From: Cuneatibacter sp. NSJ-177
GTDB taxonomy: Bacteria; Bacillota; Clostridia; Lachnospirales; Lachnospiraceae
Length of the DNA: 64,000 bases
NCBI RefSeq assembly: GCF_022867805.1
Contig: NZ_JALIFO010000013.1
Location: 1-64,000 of the forward strand
Reading direction: 5' to 3'
Part shown: one piece after another, positions 28,868-38,018 of the stretch
How the letters are laid out: each line of letters starts with the position of its first letter
Numbering within the stretch: position 1 is the stretch's first letter
Made by a program: the position numbers and the translations under genes
Notes under the pieces: model-generated
The model's database searches: none
Seen by the model: the letters and a program-made list of their open reading frames with translations, nothing else
What the model was told of the DNA's origin: nothing

Positions 28868-29970
28868 TTCTGCCATTCCTTTTCAACCAGCCGAAAGGCC
28901 GACGCAATTACTTTATCCATGTCATAGTAACGGTATTCCGCCAGACGGCCGCCAAAAAGCATTCCCTCTTCCGCCTCGGCAAGTTCCTGATATTTTTGAT
29001 ACAGACTCTGATTTTTTTCATCGTTGACCGGGTAATAGGGCTCGTCGCCCTCCTTCCACTCAGCCGGATATTCTCTGGTGATGACGGTCTTCGGCTGTTT
29101 GCCGAAGTCAAAATGCTTGTGCTCAATGATCCGGGTGAACGGCGTCTCCCGATCCGTGTAATTGACCACGGCCACCCCCTGATAATTCTCTTCGTCCAGC
29201 ACCTCGTCCTCAAAGCGCAGGCTCCGGTATTCCAGACGGCCGAACCGGTAATCATACAGGGAATCTAAGGTTCCGGTATACAATACCTTATCTCCCAAGG
29301 CCCGGTAGGCTTCCCTGTTTTCATTAAAGTCGGTTTCAAATCGGAAATCACAGCCCTCAAAAAGCACCTTGATCAGCCCGTTATAGCCTCCCACCGGGAT
29401 TCCCTGATATTTATCATTAAAATAATTATTGTCATAGGTAAAACGAACCGGCAGGCGGCGGATGATAAAGGCAGGAAGATCCCGGCAGTCCCGTCCCCAT
29501 TGTTTCTCCGTGTAGCCTTTGACCAGTTTCTGGTAGAGATCCGTACCCACCAGGCGGATTGCCTGCTCTTCCAGATTGGCGGGCTCGCCGTCCACTGCTC
29601 CCCGCTGCTTCTCAATCATGGCCTCCGCCTCCGCCGGAGTACGAATGCCCCAGAGGCGGTTGAACGTATTCATATTGAAGGGCATATTGTACATCTCCCC
29701 GTGGTAATTTGCCATGGGAGAGTTGGTGAAGCGGTTGAACTCCACTAGATTGTTCACAAAATCCCAAACTTTTTGATCCGAGGTGTGGAAAATATGGGCG
29801 CCGAAACGGTGAACCGGGATCCCCTCGATCTCCTCGCAGTAGAGGTTCCCGCCGAGCTGCCCCCGTTTTTCCAGTACCAGGCAGGTCTTCCCCCTTCGTG
29901 TGGCATGCCAGGCAAATACTCCGCCGAATAGGCCTCCGCCTACAATCACATAATCATACTTTTTCTTCAT
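28864..29970 (-). CDS. glf: UDP-galactopyranose mutase
   Basis: 368 residues. This flavoenzyme converts UDP-galactopyranose to UDP-galactofuranose. The FAD-binding start is YDYVIVGGGLFGGVFAWHAT, followed by HRFGAHIFHTSDQKVWDFVN, then GYTEKQWGRDC and PVGGYNGL. The C-terminal domain has ITREYPAEWKEGDEPYYPVN and LFGGRLAEYRYYDMDKVI, all typical of bacterial Glf. The ATG at 29970 has AGAGG upstream and overlaps the preceding gene by 17 bases. It indicates Galf in the surface polymer. Confidence 0.95.
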   Translation of the reverse strand: MKKKYDYVIVGGGLFGGVFAWHATRRGKTCLVLEKRGQLGGNLYCEEIEGIPVHRFGAHIFHTSDQKVWDFVNNLVEFNRFTNSPMANYHGEMYNMPFNMNTFNRLWGIRTPAEAEAMIEKQRGAVDGEPANLEEQAIRLVGTDLYQKLVKGYTEKQWGRDCRDLPAFIIRRLPVRFTYDNNYFNDKYQGIPVGGYNGLIKVLFEGCDFRFETDFNENREAYRALGDKVLYTGTLDSLYDYRFGRLEYRSLRFEDEVLDEENYQGVAVVNYTDRETPFTRIIEHKHFDFGKQPKTVITREYPAEWKEGDEPYYPVNDEKNQSLYQKYQELAEAEEGMLFGGRLAEYRYYDMDKVIASAFRLVEKEWQK

Positions 29971-31327
29971 GCTGATGCCTCTCGTCCTCCTCCGAGAACG
30001 CCTCCGTGCTGTCGCTGGCTTTAAACAGCACAAGGATCGTCTGGAAAATAATTTTAATATCATTCCACAAGCTGAAATTTTCAATATACATCAGATCTAA
30101 GATCAGCTTGTCCTTGGATGTCGTATTGTATTTCCCCATGATCTGGGCGTATCCGGTCAGTCCCGCCTTGACCCGGTGCCGGTACTGAAATTCAGGCAGG
30201 CTTTCCGAGTAGGCATAGACATATTCCGTCATCTCCGGCCGGGGGCCCACCAGGCTCATGTCGCCTTTTAAAATATTGAACAGCTGGGGAAGCTCATCCA
30301 GGCGGTATTTCCGCAGGAAACGTCCCACCGGGGTGATCCGGTCGTCGTGATCCGTCACCAAATGTTTATCCGCGTCCTCCACCATTGTCCGAAATTTATA
30401 GATCGTAAATACTTCGCCGTCCCTGGTGACCCGGCCCTGGCAGAAGAAAATCTTTCCGCCGTCTCCCAGCTTAATGGCCAAAGCACAAAGGATTAAAAAC
30501 GGGCTGGTGATGACCAGGCCCAAAAGAGCGACCACGATGTCCATGATCCGCTTCACCATCCGCTGCTCCACGGATAACTCCTTAATCTCAGCGGCAATCA
30601 TCGACACATCGTCCAAAATCACATGGCGGGAATTGATGTTGACCACGTCCACAATCTCCGGATTGTAGTAGACGTTTTTCATCTTCTGATAACAGTATTC
30701 CACAATCTCCGTCCTGCGCGAGCTGGGTACGTTATTCAAAAAGACCGTGTCCACTTTTAAAATCTCTTCCCAGATCACCGGATCATCGTAGAGTAAAATG
30801 TGTCCCACCTGGTACTGCTTTTTATACTTGTTGATTCCTCTTCTCAAATCGTGGAGCGTTTCCTGCGAATCCGTGATAATCAAACAATTCTCCGGTTTGA
30901 CAAACGCGAAATAAATTGCATGTCCGCCGTAAGTAAAAACAATGATTAAAAATATCTGCAAAAGGAAGACGACAATCAGAAGTAAAATGTCCTCCTCCAA
31001 ATATTCCTTGTTATTGGCATCGTTGGTGTTCATGATTATCAACATAATGAAGGTAAAAATATCCGTAAACAACACCGACAGCGTCAGAGAATAAATGATC
31101 GGCTTACTTTTCCGCCTGCCAATATCATATCTTCCGTAGATATTGGTCAGCAGCAGGCCGCCGACCACGAAAGTAACCGCCGTGACCGCCGCGGTCCGGG
31201 AAGGCACCAGCATCTGCGGATTGTGGATGGAAAGAATGAGGAAAAAGCTTCCCATCAGCATCGCATACAAAATCAACTTCATCGCCAGGACGATGCTCTT
31301 CCGGCATTTGTACAATATACTTTTCAA
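29954..31327 (-). CDS. Priming polyprenyl glycosylphosphotransferase
   Basis: 457 residues. It transfers a sugar-1-phosphate onto undecaprenyl phosphate, the first step of repeat-unit assembly. There are four or five N-terminal helices, a soluble domain (about 140-240), then a membrane helix and the bacterial sugar transferase domain: RIMDIVVALLGLVITSPFL, IYKFRTMVEDAD, RKYRLDELPQLFNILKGDMS, LVGPRPEMTEY and AGLTGYAQIMGKYN. The start is TTG (GAGGAAACGTT precedes it). It is the first gene after the promoter at 31387-31415. Whether it moves Gal-1-P, Glc-1-P or another sugar is not decided by sequence. Confidence 0.92.
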   Translation of the reverse strand: MKSILYKCRKSIVLAMKLILYAMLMGSFFLILSIHNPQMLVPSRTAAVTAVTFVVGGLLLTNIYGRYDIGRRKSKPIIYSLTLSVLFTDIFTFIMLIIMNTNDANNKEYLEEDILLLIVVFLLQIFLIIVFTYGGHAIYFAFVKPENCLIITDSQETLHDLRRGINKYKKQYQVGHILLYDDPVIWEEILKVDTVFLNNVPSSRRTEIVEYCYQKMKNVYYNPEIVDVVNINSRHVILDDVSMIAAEIKELSVEQRMVKRIMDIVVALLGLVITSPFLILCALAIKLGDGGKIFFCQGRVTRDGEVFTIYKFRTMVEDADKHLVTDHDDRITPVGRFLRKYRLDELPQLFNILKGDMSLVGPRPEMTEYVYAYSESLPEFQYRHRVKAGLTGYAQIMGKYNTTSKDKLILDLMYIENFSLWNDIKIIFQTILVLFKASDSTEAFSEEDERHQHEEKV

Positions 31328-31386
31328 AACGTTTCCTCTTTTTGATTTTCCTGTAATAAAAATGGTCAGAATTTCCGACTATAGTA

Positions 31387-31415
31387 AGGGTATCACGTTC
31401 CGCCCTCTCCGTCAA
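31387..31415 (-). promoter_or_regulatory. Promoter of the capsule operon
   Basis: On the minus strand TTGACG (31410-31415) and TACCCT (31387-31392) are separated by exactly 17 bases, about 60 bases before the TTG start of the priming transferase. No other promoter of this quality is seen within the locus. Confidence 0.7.
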
Positions 31416-31846
31416 GTTTAGCCGGGAAAACTTAAGTAAATACTAAGGAGAATCAATCAAAAAAATCCAAGTGGAATTCCTGCTGAAAAGATGGATTTTC
31501 CGGTATAAACTTGGTCAGATATGCAGGTATTCCTCTTGCCGTCCGATTTGAAATATGTGCCATTTGCCATATGATAAATATAATTTGGAAAAACCTCAAA
31601 AAAGTTAATGACGAGCCGTTCATTCGGCAATAATGATACTAATAAGTAGGATGTCCCATTACAATAGAAGAATTTCACTCGGAATACAGCAAATGATTCG
31701 TCATTCGCATGTTGATTCACGCCCCGCATGGAAACTGCCTGACGAATCCCCGGCGTGTTCCCTCGCAATTCTGTTAACTTCTCTCTACAAAATATGACAG
31801 ATTTTTTAAGAAACCATTAAATCCTCAGAAAGACCTGGTTTTCATC
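31416..31846. other. Intergenic DNA between capsule operon and vanW-like gene
   Basis: More AT-rich than its surroundings. A minus-strand frame (31457-31768, up to 103 residues, containing VFRVKFFYCNGTSYLLVSLL) is open, but it has no clear ribosome site and no family I recognise. It may be chance or a decayed gene. Confidence 0.35.
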
Positions 31847-31875
31847 TTGCATTTGAATTCGGGGATTGTTATACT
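31847..31875 (+). promoter_or_regulatory. Promoter of the VanW-family gene
   Basis: TTGCAT (31847-31852) and TATACT (31870-31875) have a 17-base spacer and lie about 47 bases before the ATG at 31922. Confidence 0.7.
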
Positions 31876-31921
31876 AATGCCGTTAAGATTCACCCGGATT
31901 CAAAAGAAAAGGAGCAATACT

Positions 31922-33442
31922 ATGAAATTAAGACACCTGCTGGCCGGTACCGCCTTGTGCATGGCTCTGTTCGCATTTCAAAGCCCGGTATTTGCGGCTC
32001 CGGCGGAGCAAAAAGAAGAAAGCATCGCCGAGGGTGTATACGCTGGTGAGGTAAATATTGGAGGACTCAGCAAGGAGAAGGCCAAGGAGGCCGTAGATTC
32101 TTACTATCAGGAAATCGCTTCCTCACCTTTTACCGTCACCATGGATACCCAGTCCATCCAGACGACTCTGGCGGAATTGGGGCTCTCCTGGGATTCCCAA
32201 AATGCCCTGGACGAGGCAGACCGCCTGGGAAAAAGCGGTCCGATTCTGCAGCGATACAAAACCTTGATGGATATGAAGTACGGCCATGTCGTGCTGGAGG
32301 TGCCCTACCAAATCGATGAGGCAAAAGTCCGTGAATTTGTAAAAAGCCAGGTGGCTTCCCACGATACAGAACCCAAGAATGCAACGATCACCCGGAAAAG
32401 CGGAAGTTTTATTGTGACGGAGCACACCACCGGGCTGGCCACCGATCAGGAGACCACGGTCAATAATATTCTGACCGCGGTAAAGGAAAATCTTGCTTCC
32501 AACATGCAGGTAGCCGCCCAGGTAGAGGTTACGCAGCCATCCCGCACCTATGACGAGCTGAGTTTGATCCAGGACCGGTTGGGAACCTTTTCCACGGATT
32601 ACAGCGACAGCGTATCCGGGAGAAAAACCAATATTTCCGTTGCCACAGAGCGGCTGAATGGAAAGGTGCTGATGCCGGGCGAGAGCCTGTCCGTCAGCGA
32701 AACCATCCTGCCGCGAGAACCGGAAAACGGATATGAGAAGGCAACCCAGTTTAAGGACGGAGACACGGAGGAAGCGTACGGCGGCGGCGTCTGCCAGGTT
32801 TCCACGACCCTTTACAACGCCCTTCTCCGGGCGGAGTTAAAGGTTACCTCCCGTTCTCCCCATTCTATGGTTGTATCCTATGTTCCTTATTCTACGGATG
32901 CCGCGATTGCTGCGGGTTCAAAGGATCTGGTTTTTGAAAACAATCTGGATCACCCGGTTTATCTGGCCGCCAGCGCCGACGGGAGCACGCTGACTTTCAG
33001 TCTTTACGGGGCGGAATACCGGCCGTCCAACCGCAAAGTTGAATTCGAGTCCACCACCGTTTCCAAAAAGGATCCGGAGCCGAAGACCGTCTACGACGCC
33101 AATATGTATGAGGGCGAGCAGAAATCCACCGGCACCAACAAGCCGGAAGTCACGGCTTACCTGGAAAAGGTTGTCTACGAGGATGGAAAAGAAGTCAGCC
33201 GTACCAAGCTTCACACCGATCATTACAGCGGCGCGTCAAAGACCACGGTAGTGGGCACCAAACCCAAGGAGAGCGTCCCTGCGGTAGTTCCCAGCGAGTC
33301 GCCCACGGATAATGCCAACACGCCTTCCGAGGCCCCTTCCGATAATACCAATGGAAACAGCGGAAACAATGGGAATGGAAACGGGAACGGCAATGGCAGC
33401 AATGAAGGCGCTGTTGACAGCGGCGGAGAAGCGGAAGAATAG
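31922..33442 (+). CDS. Secreted VanW-family protein with C-terminal Asn/Gly tail
   Basis: 506 residues. A signal peptide (MKLRHLLAGTALCMALFAFQ, cleavage near VFAAPA) is followed by a peptidoglycan-binding-4-like region (about 40-220, starting GVYAGEVNIGGLSKEKAKEA). Next is the VanW domain (about 225-360) with GGGVCQVSTTLYNALLRAEL and SPHSMVVSYVPYS, and a G5-like module (PEVTAYLEKVVYEDGKEVS). The last 50 residues are Pro/Ser/Asn/Gly low complexity. There is no sortase motif or membrane anchor. It is likely a cell-wall-associated protein; VanW itself has no known activity. AAGGAG precedes the ATG. Confidence 0.88.
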   Translation: MKLRHLLAGTALCMALFAFQSPVFAAPAEQKEESIAEGVYAGEVNIGGLSKEKAKEAVDSYYQEIASSPFTVTMDTQSIQTTLAELGLSWDSQNALDEADRLGKSGPILQRYKTLMDMKYGHVVLEVPYQIDEAKVREFVKSQVASHDTEPKNATITRKSGSFIVTEHTTGLATDQETTVNNILTAVKENLASNMQVAAQVEVTQPSRTYDELSLIQDRLGTFSTDYSDSVSGRKTNISVATERLNGKVLMPGESLSVSETILPREPENGYEKATQFKDGDTEEAYGGGVCQVSTTLYNALLRAELKVTSRSPHSMVVSYVPYSTDAAIAAGSKDLVFENNLDHPVYLAASADGSTLTFSLYGAEYRPSNRKVEFESTTVSKKDPEPKTVYDANMYEGEQKSTGTNKPEVTAYLEKVVYEDGKEVSRTKLHTDHYSGASKTTVVGTKPKESVPAVVPSESPTDNANTPSEAPSDNTNGNSGNNGNGNGNGNGSNEGAVDSGGEAEE

Positions 33443-33475
33443 GAACGGAATCAAAGGAAGAACGCAGAAAAGCAA

Positions 33476-33539
33476 AAATAAAAGAACGACCGGCTGGCCG
33501 CGGAAAATATCCGGGATACAGCCGGTCGTTCTTTTATTT
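33476..33539. terminator. Strong bidirectional terminator
   Basis: A perfect 20-bp stem (33476-33495 with 33520-33539, 24-base loop) begins with A-rich sequence and ends in T-rich sequence, so it works on both strands. It lies between the convergent vanW-like and pruA genes and includes the pruA stop. Confidence 0.9.
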
Positions 33540-35159
33540 CATATGCGGATACAAAATCTCCCGGTCCGGAAGACGGTTTTCCTTGATGGTCCTCTGGCTG
33601 ATCCAGCGCATCATATTGACCCGGCTTCCGGCTTTGTCGTTGGTTCCGGAACGGCGTCCTCCGCCAAAGGGCTGCTGACCCACCACCGCGCCGGTGGGTT
33701 TGTCGTTGATATAGAAATTGCCGGCCGAATGCGTCAGTGCTTTTTCCATCTTGACGACAGCCATCCGGTCGTTGGCATAGATGGCGCCGGAAAGTGCATA
33801 TCCTGTGCTCTGGTCGCAGAGCGCCAATGTTTCGCCGAGTGTTTCATCCTCATAGACATAGATGGTCAGGACCGGCCCGAAAATTTCCTCCACCATAGTG
33901 CGGAAATCCGGCTTCTTTGCCAGTATAATGGTTGGTTCAATAAAGTATCCCACCGAATCGTCCAGATTACCGCCTTCCAAAATTTCACAGTCCGGCGAGC
34001 TCTTGGCGAAATCCAGGTACTCTTTCACCTTGGCAAAGGATTTTTCATCGATCACAGCGTTCAGGAAGGCGTGAATATCGCGAACATCCCCGGTTTTCAC
34101 CAACGTCATGGCCTGGTGAAGTTTCTCCTTGACCTGCGGCCACAGAGAAGCCGGAACATAGGCTCTGGAGGCGGCGGAGCACTTCTGCCCGGCGAACGCG
34201 AAGGCCCCGCGGATCAAGCCGCTAACCAGGGCGTCCGGATCCGCGCTGGCATGGGCAAAGACAAAATCCTTACCGCCTGTCTCCCCCACCAGCCGGGGAT
34301 AAGATTCGTAGTCATCAATATGTTCGCCGACCTGCTTCCAAATGCTGTTGAACACTTCGGTGGAACCAGTGAAATGGAATCCGGCCATCTTCGGATCCGC
34401 GACAACGATCCGGCCAAAGTCCGAACCGCGGCTCGGCACAAAATTGATGACGCCGGCCGGCAGTCCCGCTTCCTCAAAAATTTCCATCAGGTAATAGCTG
34501 GAAAGCACCGCAGTCGTGGAAGGCTTCCAGACGACCACATTGCCGGCCATGGCAGGAGCCGCGCAGAGATTGCCGCTGATGGAGGTAAAATTAAACGGAG
34601 CCAGCGCCGCCACAAATCCGTCCAGAGGCCGGTATTCATTCCGGTTCCAGATTCCATGGGTGTTGACCGGCTGCTCACAATAGATCTCTTCCAGATAATA
34701 TGCGTTGTAGCGCAGAAAATCCGCCAGCTCGCAGATCACATCAATTTCAGCCTCGTAGACATTTTTACTCTGCTTTAGCATACAGGCGGCCGTCATCTTT
34801 TTCCGGTACGGTCCCGTCAGTAAGTCGGCTGCTTTTAGGAAAACCGACGCCCGGTGTTCCCAGGAAAGAGATTCCCATTCTGCTTTTGCCTCCATGGCTG
34901 CCTGGACAGCTTCTCTGAGCTCATTCTCACCAGCCAGATGCGTATGGGCCAGCACGTTTCCATGGCAATGGGGCTCCACAGCGTCCAGGATATCCCCTGT
35001 GTATATTTTCTTTCCTCCGATCACGCAGGGAATCTCGATCCGATGAGAAGCTTGATACTCCAGCTCCTCACAAAGCTCCTTCCAATCGCCGCTTTCCGCC
35101 ATGTAGGCTTTTACCGGCTCATTGGCCGGCTTATTTAAATGAAAAAATCCTTGATTCAT
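33534..35159 (-). CDS. pruA: L-glutamate gamma-semialdehyde (P5C) dehydrogenase
   Basis: 541 residues, the usual length for the bacterial/RocA-PutA-type enzyme. It oxidises glutamate semialdehyde to glutamate with NAD+, the second step of proline and arginine breakdown. Motifs are FNFTSISGNLCAAPAMAGNV, GFHFTGSTEVF, VGETGGKDFVFAH (general base Glu) and GAFAFAGQKCSAASRAYVP with the catalytic Cys; the C-terminus has QPFGGGRRSGTNDKAG. GAAGGAGG precedes the ATG. No proline dehydrogenase is adjacent. The divergent LysR gene probably controls it. Confidence 0.93.
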   Translation of the reverse strand: MNQGFFHLNKPANEPVKAYMAESGDWKELCEELEYQASHRIEIPCVIGGKKIYTGDILDAVEPHCHGNVLAHTHLAGENELREAVQAAMEAKAEWESLSWEHRASVFLKAADLLTGPYRKKMTAACMLKQSKNVYEAEIDVICELADFLRYNAYYLEEIYCEQPVNTHGIWNRNEYRPLDGFVAALAPFNFTSISGNLCAAPAMAGNVVVWKPSTTAVLSSYYLMEIFEEAGLPAGVINFVPSRGSDFGRIVVADPKMAGFHFTGSTEVFNSIWKQVGEHIDDYESYPRLVGETGGKDFVFAHASADPDALVSGLIRGAFAFAGQKCSAASRAYVPASLWPQVKEKLHQAMTLVKTGDVRDIHAFLNAVIDEKSFAKVKEYLDFAKSSPDCEILEGGNLDDSVGYFIEPTIILAKKPDFRTMVEEIFGPVLTIYVYEDETLGETLALCDQSTGYALSGAIYANDRMAVVKMEKALTHSAGNFYINDKPTGAVVGQQPFGGGRRSGTNDKAGSRVNMMRWISQRTIKENRLPDREILYPHMK

Positions 35160-35270
35160 TGATCCATACCTCCTTCTTTATCTTGTATTCAGTATAACGC
35201 ATCCGTTGAAAAATAAAAAATTGGGATTATTTATATTGGATAAAAAATTTTTATAAGCTGATTTTTTCTA

Positions 35271-35299
35271 TTGCGTAATTTATAAAAGTCTGCCATACT
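35271..35299 (+). promoter_or_regulatory. Promoter of the LysR gene next to pruA
   Basis: TTGCGT (35271-35276) and CATACT (35294-35299) have a 17-base spacer, 70 bases before the ATG at 35369. The 210-bp gap is shared with divergent pruA, for which only a TATACT -10 (minus strand, about 35191-35196) with a poor -35 is seen, as expected for an activator-dependent promoter. Confidence 0.5.
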
Positions 35300-35368
35300 A
35301 TTAGAGATGCCTAACATATAACGGATAGAAAACGGATCCAATGTCGGATTGGGAAGAATGGAGTTTTT

Positions 35369-36265
35369 ATGGAGCTAAGACAATTAGAATATATCGAAGC
35401 ACTCTATCAGTTCAAAAATTTTACCAAGGCGGCCCAGCATCTCCATGTGACACAGCCAACGGTCACCACCGCGGTCAAAAACCTGGAAAAAGAGCTGGGA
35501 GTTTTGATTTTCGACCGGTCCGGCGGCAATCTGAGCCTGACTCCGGCCGGGGAAGAGATTCTTCACCGCTCCGAGGTTATTTTGGAGAACGTACAGAAAA
35601 TCTACGACCGGGCCGCGGTCTCCGACGGTTACCAGCGCCAGGAGCTTTCTCTAGGAATTCCGCCGATTTCCTGCGCCAAAATGTACCCGATGGTGCTCCG
35701 GGATTTTGCAAAAGAGGAGCCCAACGTGGACCTGGCGATCCAAGATATCTGCAATCATGAAATCATCCAGCAGATTCAGCAGGGAGGAATTGAGGCCGGA
35801 TTCCTGATCCGTCAGGACACGCTGCCGGAAGATATGGAATATCTGAATCTGGAAAGCGGCACGCTGCAGGTTCTGCTGTCCCAGAGCCATCCTCTCAGCA
35901 GGAAGGATTCCGTCACATTGGAGGACTTGGCCAATGAAGAAATCCTGATGTATGAAAAGGGCACTTCCTACACGGAATACCGGATCCGGGATGAATTTGC
36001 CAAAAAGGGAATCTCCATCAATTTCCGGCATTATTTCAAAAACTTTTCCACCATATACGATTTGGTTTCGCAGAACTACGGCATCTCTTTTCTCCTCGAA
36101 ACCACCTCGCCGGTTCTCTCCAATATGACCGGGATCGTAACGCTCCCCTTCCGGGATCCCATGACCTACCAGATGGGCATGGTGTGGAGCAAAAGCCGTT
36201 TCCTCTCCCAATCCTGCCGGAAATTTCTGCATTTTATCTGCGAACAGTATCCAGGGCTGCATTAG
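35369..36265 (+). CDS. LysR-type transcription regulator
   Basis: 298 residues. The N-terminal winged helix-turn-helix (LRQLEYIEALYQFKNFTKAA, then QHLHVTQPTVTTAVKNLEKE) is followed by a periplasmic-binding-like effector domain from about residue 90 (LGIPPISCAKMYPMVLRDFA). This is the standard LysR length and order. It is divergent from pruA, which makes it the likely regulator of P5C dehydrogenase in response to an amino-acid-related effector. That role is inferred from gene arrangement. Confidence 0.92.
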   Translation: MELRQLEYIEALYQFKNFTKAAQHLHVTQPTVTTAVKNLEKELGVLIFDRSGGNLSLTPAGEEILHRSEVILENVQKIYDRAAVSDGYQRQELSLGIPPISCAKMYPMVLRDFAKEEPNVDLAIQDICNHEIIQQIQQGGIEAGFLIRQDTLPEDMEYLNLESGTLQVLLSQSHPLSRKDSVTLEDLANEEILMYEKGTSYTEYRIRDEFAKKGISINFRHYFKNFSTIYDLVSQNYGISFLLETTSPVLSNMTGIVTLPFRDPMTYQMGMVWSKSRFLSQSCRKFLHFICEQYPGLH

Positions 36266-36272
36266 TCCACGG

Positions 36273-36309
36273 AAAAAGGGCCGGATTCCATCGAATCCAG
36301 CCCTTTTTT
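36273..36309 (+). terminator. Terminator after the LysR gene
   Basis: A stem with one internal mismatch (AAAAAGGGCCGGATTC at 36273-36288 with GAATCCAGCCCTTTTT) has a four-base loop and ends in a six-base T-run, eight bases past the LysR stop. The A-rich left arm lets it also serve the convergent gene at 36390. Confidence 0.9.
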
Positions 36310-36389
36310 CGTATAAGCACGTATCATCCGGCGACCGGTTAAACTCTCAAGCGCCTTTCCCATCCGCTTTTTTTATTCTGCGCTCCCGT

Positions 36390-36953
36390 TTATTTCCAGA
36401 CGTACCCGTATTCCGCCCAATAGTCATCCATATAGGGGATCAGAGCGATGGAATAAATCAGCAGAGCAATCGAGATCACCAGAAATACAATGCTGATAAT
36501 CATGGAAACCATGGCCATGGTCCTCTTATCCGACTTCAGCCCCAGCGCACCGCAGACGATCCCGGCAATGCACAGAGGAATTGAGAAAAAAGGAGCGCAG
36601 CAGGACACAGCGCCCAGAATGCAGAGCACCAAAGATGCAATCGCCAGACCGCCGCTTCTCAGAGGCGGCCGGTCCTCATAATACCCGTAAGAGTCTTGAT
36701 CCGGCTTGGTAAAGCTGCTATATCCGTAGGTTGAATTTTTCTCTTCATAACCCGAATCATAGGGACGTCCCCCAGACGTGCTGGCCCCATCCGTCCGGGG
36801 CGTTTCTTCATAACCGGTTCCATAAGAATAACCGGAGACATAGGGATTTTCTTCCGAATTCTCCTCCGGCTTATATTCGCCCACCGGCATGCCGCATCGG
36901 TCACAGCTTTTCGCGTCATCCGGAAGCTTTTTTCCGCAATTCATACAATACAT
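36390..36953 (-). CDS. Zinc-ribbon DUF4190-type membrane protein
   Basis: 187 residues. An N-terminal zinc-ribbon (MYCMNCGKKLPDDAKSCDRC) is followed by a Tyr/Gly/Ser-rich linker (about 30-95), then two or three hydrophobic helices of the DUF4190 kind (GGLAIASLVLCILGAVSCCA; GIVCGALGLKSDKRTMAMVS; IISIVFLVISIALLIYSIAL). The ATG at 36953 has AGGAGAG upstream; longer frames lack a site. Such proteins are common in Firmicutes and have no known biochemical role. The gene stands alone. Confidence 0.8.
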   Translation of the reverse strand: MYCMNCGKKLPDDAKSCDRCGMPVGEYKPEENSEENPYVSGYSYGTGYEETPRTDGASTSGGRPYDSGYEEKNSTYGYSSFTKPDQDSYGYYEDRPPLRSGGLAIASLVLCILGAVSCCAPFFSIPLCIAGIVCGALGLKSDKRTMAMVSMIISIVFLVISIALLIYSIALIPYMDDYWAEYGYVWK

Positions 36954-37081
36954 GGATTCTCTCCTATACCGGCGGCCGCCCTCCGGCAGCCCGCTATTCT
37001 GCCCGAAATCCAGGCGTTTAAAACTATTATAGAAGAATTTTCTCAAATTATCAATAGAAACTCCCCTGGAAGGAGGTTTTC

Positions 37082-37288
37082 TCACCAAAGTTTTTGAATT
37101 GCTTCCCAAATCGCCTGCCGAAGGGATGGATTCACCAATACCGTTAAGCCCAGAGATACGAGAATGGTTCCCGCCAGGGAAATCAAAAACCGGCCGCAGC
37201 CTGACAAAAAACGCAGAAAAACAGGGCTTTTCGCCTGTTCAGGCGCCTTCCCTTCCAATTTTTTCGTGACAACTTTCCAATCGGGCAT
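37082..37288 (-). CDS. Small hypothetical membrane protein
   Basis: 68 residues with one hydrophobic segment (FLISLAGTILVSLGLTVLV) preceded by a Lys-rich N-terminus (MPDWKVVTKKLEGKAPEQAK). GGAAGG lies seven bases before the ATG, which supports translation. No family is recognised. It lies about 130 bp upstream of, and reads toward, the zinc-ribbon gene on the same strand. Confidence 0.5.
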   Translation of the reverse strand: MPDWKVVTKKLEGKAPEQAKSPVFLRFLSGCGRFLISLAGTILVSLGLTVLVNPSLRQAIWEAIQKLW

Positions 37289-37582
37289 AAATATTCCTTC
37301 CCCGTCAACAGTTTAAAACGGAAATAAAAAAGGATCATCAAAGAAGAACCATGGAATGAAACGAACAGAAAAATTCCAATGACAAATAGAAAAACAGACA
37401 GCAATTGATTTTAAAGATAAATAAGGAAGAAAATCACCTATGTGCTCAGATCATAACATAACCCAGCAAAAACTACAAGATCCTTCTATAAAGCCGGAAC
37501 CAAAAAACCGGCGTTTTTCTCCGGCAGATCCAAGAACCGATCGTCAAATGGGAATAACGGCAGCTTGATATTTGAAATGAAA

Positions 37583-37756
37583 TCACAATTCCCTTTTAAA
37601 AAAGAACATTCCGTCCTCTCTCTGAATGAGTTCCCAGCCCTCAGCGCCGAAACGATTCAGTTCCTGTTCAAACTCTTTGGCTGCCGCCTCCATGTTTTTG
37701 ACGGTCATAGCCGTCTTTGTCGCCATAAGAACCACTTTATACTCATACTTTTTCAT
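37583..37756 (-). CDS. DUF4177 family small protein
   Basis: 57 residues: KKYEYKVVLMATKTA at the start and EQELNRFGAEGWELIQREDG at the end form the compact DUF4177 fold (strand-helix-strand). GGAGG is five bases before the ATG. The function of the family is unknown. It follows the ABC exporter pair on the same strand but is separated from it by 260 bp and a hairpin. Confidence 0.8.
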   Translation of the reverse strand: MKKYEYKVVLMATKTAMTVKNMEAAAKEFEQELNRFGAEGWELIQREDGMFFFKREL

Positions 37757-37898
37757 GGAATCCTCCTCTCCGGGGAGACCGAAATACCATACCGGGATCC
37801 CCGATCTTTTTCCCGCAGTATAAGCATACTTGAAATATCGCCGTAAATCAAGATGCAGTTTGATCTTCCGAAGAAACAATCCTCCCCCATACACGCAA

Positions 37899-37940
37899 AG
37901 ATCGGAAGAAGAAAACCGCCTCAGTTTCTTCCCCCGATCT
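37899..37940 (-). terminator. Hairpin downstream of the first ABC exporter operon
   Basis: AGATCGG at 37899-37905 pairs with CCGATCT at 37934-37940, and inner GAAGAAA/TTTCTTC arms extend the stem. It lies about 80 bp past the stop of the ABC gene at 38019. A short T-run follows on the minus strand. Confidence 0.45.
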
Positions 37941-38018
37941 CCCTTGGGCCATGCCTTTTTTGTTTTCCCCTCACTCAATCCGGATCCCGTGGCAGGAAGC
38001 TGAGATCCAGCCAGGCGG

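Noticed and set aside
31457-31768. Minus-strand open frame of up to 103 codons
   Set aside because: No ribosome site, no recognised family, and it starts with TTG; kept only as a note on the intergenic stretch.
33345-33405. Asn/Gly codon repeat in the VanW-family gene as a mobile or regulatory repeat
   Set aside because: It is ordinary low-complexity coding sequence of a secreted-protein tail.
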